From positions 266,737-330,736 of the forward strand of contig NZ_QURN01000003.1 in the NCBI RefSeq assembly GCF_003403035.1: DNA of 64,000 nt, given 5' to 3'. Of the stretch, positions 61,026-64,000 are shown in pieces (the first letter of the stretch is position 1; each line of letters opens with the position of its first letter). Made by a program: the position numbers and the translations under genes. This stretch comes from Mesorhizobium denitrificans. GTDB taxonomy: Bacteria > Pseudomonadota > Alphaproteobacteria > Rhizobiales > Rhizobiaceae. A model generated the notes under the pieces. The model was not told where the DNA came from and made no database searches. It worked only from the letters and a program-made list of their open reading frames with translations.

Positions 61026-61655
61026 GTGCGCGCTCACAAGTGCGCACTCGATTTTTTGACGGCTATCGTTGCAGCAATATTGCTGGTACTCGCGGCGCAG
61101 CCCACTTGGGCGCACAGCCGCCGTGAGAGCAATGCTACAGTGACCGGGATCGCAATCCCCAGTCTCACGCATGGTCAGATGGCTGTAATCTCTGATTATC
61201 GCAAAAAGATCCTCAACCTCGCAGCAACACAAAGCACCTCTCAGGATGCTCCGTTTAGTCGAGTGTTGAACTTCGCGCGGATCCAGTTTGCATACTGCAT
61301 GTGGGGTCTGGTCCCATATAGCGTCAAGGACGAAGCCAGCCCCTTCAACGAATGTAGCCACGCATATCTCGCCGCCACAAAAGAACTTCTGATCAAAATG
61401 AGTCAGGAAAACCCTGCCAACGAGCAGGTCGTCGAGCTTATGACGCAAATCGATATGGACATGGTTCGAAACAATACTTCGCTCGTGCTCTGCCAATATA
61501 GCGATGAGAGCTTCAACACCGCTGATGTCATCAAGCCGGATTTTCGCCGCGTTGCGCTCCATCCGCCGAGCTTCGCCGCCTTTGCGGGATTTCTAGTGAT
61601 TATCGTCGGAGGATTTTTTGTAGCGGCCCGAGCCACACGCGTTTCTGCCAGGTAG
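61026..61655 (+). CDS. Membrane-anchored protein of unknown function downstream of cbtA
   Basis: About 209 residues from a GTG at 61026, chosen because it gives a clean signal-like segment (FLTAIVAAILLVLAAQPTWA) ending near residue 24; longer starts overlap cbtA. The region from 25 to 180 is mostly helical with several Cys (near 94, 117 and 161). A C-terminal hydrophobic helix (FAAFAGFLVIIVGGFFVAA) and a basic tail follow. No enzyme motif recognised. Being third behind the cobalamin riboswitch suggests a role in cobalt uptake or sensing; unproven. Confidence 0.7.
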   Translation: MRAHKCALDFLTAIVAAILLVLAAQPTWAHSRRESNATVTGIAIPSLTHGQMAVISDYRKKILNLAATQSTSQDAPFSRVLNFARIQFAYCMWGLVPYSVKDEASPFNECSHAYLAATKELLIKMSQENPANEQVVELMTQIDMDMVRNNTSLVLCQYSDESFNTADVIKPDFRRVALHPPSFAAFAGFLVIIVGGFFVAARATRVSAR

Positions 61656-61708
61656 CTGAACCTTCGCGACAGAGGCAAAGGCCATGCACCATGGTCGCTA
61701 TTGTTGCG

Positions 61709-62605
61709 TCACCAGACAATGTCGCCAAAGGCGTTGACGGGTATCTTCAGATACTGCTTTCCATTGGCTTCAGCAGGCGGCAGTCTGCCGCCCGATATGT
61801 TCACTTGCAGCGCGTGCAAGATCAGCTTCGGCATGGGTAAGGTCGCATCCCTGCTCCGTCGCATCGCCACGAAGCTCTCTTCATCTTGTCCGCGAATATG
61901 TTGATTGGCGCTCTTTTGCTCGGCGATCGAACTTTCCCATAGTGGCTTGCGCCCGCCGGGCTGATAATCATGTCCCGTAAACAATCTGGTGTTTTCTGGC
62001 AGCTGAAGAATGGCCTGTATCGACTGCCACAGTCGTTGCGCATCGCCACCCGGAAAGTCAGCTCGAGCGGTTCCGGAATCCGGCATGAAGATCGTATCGT
62101 GGATAAACGCGGCATCGCCGATCACATAGGTCACCGATGCAAGCGTATGCCCCGGCGAATGCATCACCTTTGCGTCGATCGAACCAATTTTGAATGTGTC
62201 TCCATCGGCAAACAGGTGGTCCCATTGCGAACCATCGGTTGCAAGGTCAGGCCAGTTGTAAATTTCTTTCCAAAGCGCCTGAACCTCGACAACCCGCGCG
62301 CCAATGGCGGTGGGAGCACCAGTCTTCTCCTTCAGAAATTGCGCTGCGGAAAAATGATCCGCATGCGGATGTGTATCCAGAATCCACTCAACGGTCAGAT
62401 TCCTATCAAGAACATAGTCCAGAATCTGCTGCGCACTATTGGTCCGCGTGGAGCCAGACTTCTCGTCATAATCGAGAACGGGATCAATGATTGCACAACG
62501 ACGGGTCGTCGGGTCGCTGACGACATATTGGATGCTGAAAGTGCGCGGGTCAAAAAAACCCTTAACCTCTGGTTTTCCGGTATGATTTCGGTCTGGTTCT
62601 GGCAC
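61709..62605 (-). CDS. MBL-fold hydrolase, ETHE1-like persulfide dioxygenase type
   Basis: Metallo-beta-lactamase-fold protein of 298 residues from a GTG at 62605. Metal motif THPHADH gives His79, His81, Asp83 and His84, with HSPGHT and GHDY supplying further ligands. The segment DTIFMPDSGTARADFPGG is the signature of ETHE1/Blh persulfide dioxygenases, which oxidise glutathione persulfide to sulfite. Glyoxalase II-like activity is less likely given that signature. Single gene; convergent with the cbtA-linked unknown. Confidence 0.88.
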   Translation of the reverse strand: MPEPDRNHTGKPEVKGFFDPRTFSIQYVVSDPTTRRCAIIDPVLDYDEKSGSTRTNSAQQILDYVLDRNLTVEWILDTHPHADHFSAAQFLKEKTGAPTAIGARVVEVQALWKEIYNWPDLATDGSQWDHLFADGDTFKIGSIDAKVMHSPGHTLASVTYVIGDAAFIHDTIFMPDSGTARADFPGGDAQRLWQSIQAILQLPENTRLFTGHDYQPGGRKPLWESSIAEQKSANQHIRGQDEESFVAMRRSRDATLPMPKLILHALQVNISGGRLPPAEANGKQYLKIPVNAFGDIVW

Positions 62606-62870
62606 TTGGCGCTATTTCCTTTTGTTTGCTCAGTCTAGCGATTCGTGTTGCAAACTCTATGGACCAAATGTTCAAAAACGGCTCTTGAGCTTTTCCGCCA
62701 CAATAAATTTCGTCCTTGAAATCGAAATGCCCGTCGCCTCAATATTCAGGCCGACGATGCGGACGCCAACGCCAGCTTTAGCCGGGCCGCACGCTATCTC
62801 GATCCTCCAAGGCGCACCTCCAAAGCGCATGTTTGAATTGATCATTTCTATAAACGGTCGCCTCTAAATT

Positions 62871-62972
62871 TTAGGCATTTATGTTATTTAATATAAAATC
62901 TACCTCATCTTGTATTTCGACAATATTATCACTAGTATCAATATATAGTGTTGCATATAAAGGATCTGCCAC
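62871..62972 (-). CDS. Possible 33-residue small protein
   Basis: From a GTG at 62972 (GGAG seven bases upstream): MADPLYATLYIDTSDNIVEI then QDEVDFILNNINA. Acidic, with protein-like composition and a proper ribosome site, but very short and in decayed surroundings. It may be the N-terminus of a larger gene lost on this side. Function unknown. Confidence 0.3.
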   Translation of the reverse strand: MADPLYATLYIDTSDNIVEIQDEVDFILNNINA

Positions 62973-63136
62973 AATCGCACTCCAGCTTCAGAAATCAAAC
63001 GCAAGCGGGGTTTGTGCGCCATTATCGAAGACCCTGCATGCATCAAACGTCTTTCGACCTTTCCCGGTCCAAACCAGAGTTAGGGCACATAACATTTATC
63101 AAACCGGCCTCGGACGCAGAGGCCAAGTATCAACAT

Positions 63137-63378
63137 TTAAAGGTCTATCTTCAAATTCTCTCGTTGCTTCATTGTAAGCTCGGACGCGTCAGATATGACA
63201 ATTTCCTTATTTAAAGGATCACTCCCCACTCCCATTACATAAAACACGACAGTTCCGCGTCGAAAGCACTCTCATTTTCCACAGAGTTGTATTCACCACC
63301 GAAGCTAACGCTGTTGGGAATCCTATCCACGATAATTCCCGACCGCCCCTCAACATGGAGAACCCCGCAGTTCTTCAC
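63137..63378 (-). pseudogene. Frameshifted small gene remnant
   Basis: Frame one (GTG 63378 to TAA 63235) ends ENESAFDAELSCFM. Shifting by one base near 63250 continues as VVFYVMGVGSDPLNKEIVIS and on through DASELTMKQRENLKIDL to a TAA at 63137. The joined product of about 80 residues looks like one protein broken by a single-base change. No recognised domain. Confidence 0.35.
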
Positions 63379-63408
63379 CGCCGGCAAATCTGGGGTGGTT
63401 CCTGTCGG

Positions 63409-63907
63409 CTAAGCCAACGGCTCCTCATTGATCATGAAAAGACCTTCTCGAAAGAGGCTCTTTAGTTTCGCCCGGCGATTGGAAAAGTGATTGAAATCAC
63501 TAACCACGTCTTCAATGCGGTCAGTAACTCTTACCAAATACGAGTTGCCAATCTTTTCAATTGGGAACCCTTCACGGGATATTCTTCGCTCATCAACTTC
63601 GTGAGCATATAAGTCTCCGAACCACATCGCCCATCCGATGTTTGTCAAACCAGATATCAAACGATTGGTATCGCCAATCCTAAACGCACACTTGAAAGAC
63701 CCGTTCAAAAATCTCGACCACGCTTGAATTTGAATTTCGTCTCCCAGCTCCGCCCGCGATATGCGCGCAGCGTCTCCAGTTATGACATGTAGCCCACCCA
63801 GTTCAGAAGATGAAACTGCGCACCAGTTGCGAAACAAATTCAGCCAGTCAGGGCCGGAGCCAAATTGTGCCTGAAAAAATATCCCACCAGGAATCCTTTC
63901 CCCACGC
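63409..63907 (-). pseudogene. Hypothetical gene cut at its 5' end by an IS element
   Basis: Open minus-strand frame ending at the TAG 63409. A TTG at 63837 is available, but protein-like sequence (IPGGIFFQAQFGSGPDWLN and onward) continues upstream to about 63895, right up to the IS21-like end at 63908, with no start codon supported by a ribosome site. So the N-terminus was probably removed by the insertion. The remaining 160 or so residues (for example TNIGWAMWFGDLYAHEVDER) match no family I know. Codon use is less GC-rich than in neighbours, suggesting horizontally acquired DNA. Confidence 0.6.
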
Positions 63908-64000
63908 TGTTGATTTCCACTCAGAAGTGAGCCGGGTTTTCCATCGAGAAGTGAGCCACCTCTGATTATGGATTTCGAGTCATGCTGGGGTCAATACGGT
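63908..64000. mobile_element. Terminal end of an IS21-family-like insertion sequence (continues past window)
   Basis: Begins TGTTGATTTCCACT at 63908. It contains two direct repeats of a 20-mer type, TTTCCACTCAGAAGTGAGCC (63914-63933) and TTTCCATCGAGAAGTGAGCC (63938-63957), 17 of 20 identical and 24 bp apart. Ends starting with TG and carrying repeated GTGAGCC-type units are typical of IS21 elements. No istA/istB coding is inside the window, so the family call rests on the terminal pattern only. Confidence 0.6.

Larger units (their letters stand above)
62606..63408. other. Roughly 800-bp low-coding, AT-richer region with decayed frames
   Basis: Base composition drops compared with the rest of the window, especially 62860-62960. 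The minus strand shows several short protein-like stretches in changing frames: 63235-63378, 63137-63250 and 62871-62972. There is also a 57-codon frame, 62672-62845, without a ribosome site. Reads like remnants of small accessory genes next to an insertion sequence. The plus strand shows nothing convincing. Confidence 0.5.

Noticed and set aside
62672..62845. 57-codon minus-strand frame beginning MINSNMRFGGAPWRIEI
   Set aside because: Reads somewhat like protein but has no ribosome site and no recognised family; mentioned only in the gap entry.
62881..63214. Plus-strand frames in the AT-rich patch (for example the 88-codon one at 62948)
   Set aside because: No ribosome site and composition unlike protein; the minus strand gives more plausible fragments.
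63968..64000. ATG at 63968 as the start of an IS21 transposase (istA)
   Set aside because: The eleven codons visible do not resemble known IstA N-termini, and the window ends too soon.
1..64000. CRISPR arrays, tRNA or rRNA genes
   Set aside because: Read through for regular short repeats with spacers and for cloverleaf or rRNA-like sequence; none seen by eye.

Overview
The window reads as chromosomal (or large-replicon) DNA of an alphaproteobacterium, most likely Hyphomicrobiales (Brucellaceae/Phyllobacteriaceae-like). This is inferred from the GC-rich third positions, the density of ABC importers of the ribose and branched-chain amino acid families, the separate bioY/ecfT/ecfA biotin transport genes and the cobalamin-riboswitch/cbtBA unit. 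I saw no rRNA, tRNA or CRISPR array.

Layout. (1) 1-8.0 kb plus the 8.1-9.7 kb binding protein: a catabolic module with a D-threonine aldolase/D-serine dehydratase-like enzyme, an SDR, a GntR regulator, a four-carbon acid sugar kinase-like protein, an acyl-CoA dehydrogenase, a cytochrome P450, a class III aminotransferase and an orphan peptide-type binding protein. Three copies of a 15-bp palindrome mark its promoters. (2) 9.9-17.1 kb: a SorC-type regulator, a ribose-type ABC importer and mtnK-mtnA, probably a methylthioribose uptake and salvage unit with a 25-bp perfect operator. (3) 17.1-27.1 kb: a six-gene overlapping sugar operon (ROK repressor, two Gfo/Idh/MocA oxidoreductases, TIM-barrel isomerase, alpha/beta hydrolase, ROK kinase), divergent from an FrcACB-like importer and a 2-hydroxyacid dehydrogenase. 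(4) 27.4-38.0 kb: an AraC regulator, hydantoinase subunits A and B, a three-subunit molybdenum hydroxylase, a class III aminotransferase and an NTF2-like protein, suggesting oxidation and ATP-dependent opening of an N-heterocycle. (5) 38.1-48.3 kb: a ten-gene operon, pxpA-BCCP-biotin carboxylase-pxpB-pxpC-livGFHM-livK, divergent from a LysR regulator. It amounts to a split urea-carboxylase-like machine plus a YcsF hydrolase with its own importer. (6) 48.3-50.1 kb: bioY-ecfT-ecfA, which could supply the biotin that the neighbouring carboxylase needs; next to it lies a hydantoinase A remnant. (7) 50.4-58.3 kb: kdpFABCDE with an extra 27-residue ORF in front of kdpF. (8) 58.4-62.6 kb: an FMN-binding pyridoxamine-oxidase-like protein, a divergent histidine phosphatase, a cobalamin riboswitch with cbtB-cbtA and a membrane-anchored unknown, and an ETHE1-like hydrolase. 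(9) 62.6-64.0 kb: lower-GC decayed sequence with broken small reading frames and a hypothetical gene cut by what looks like the end of an IS21-family element.

The most novel-looking part is the 27-50 kb stretch. Two different ATP-dependent lactam/amide-opening systems (HyuAB and Pxp plus biotin carboxylase), a molybdenum hydroxylase, an amino-acid-type importer and a biotin importer are packed together. This fits one degradation island for an unknown cyclic amide or N-heterocycle.
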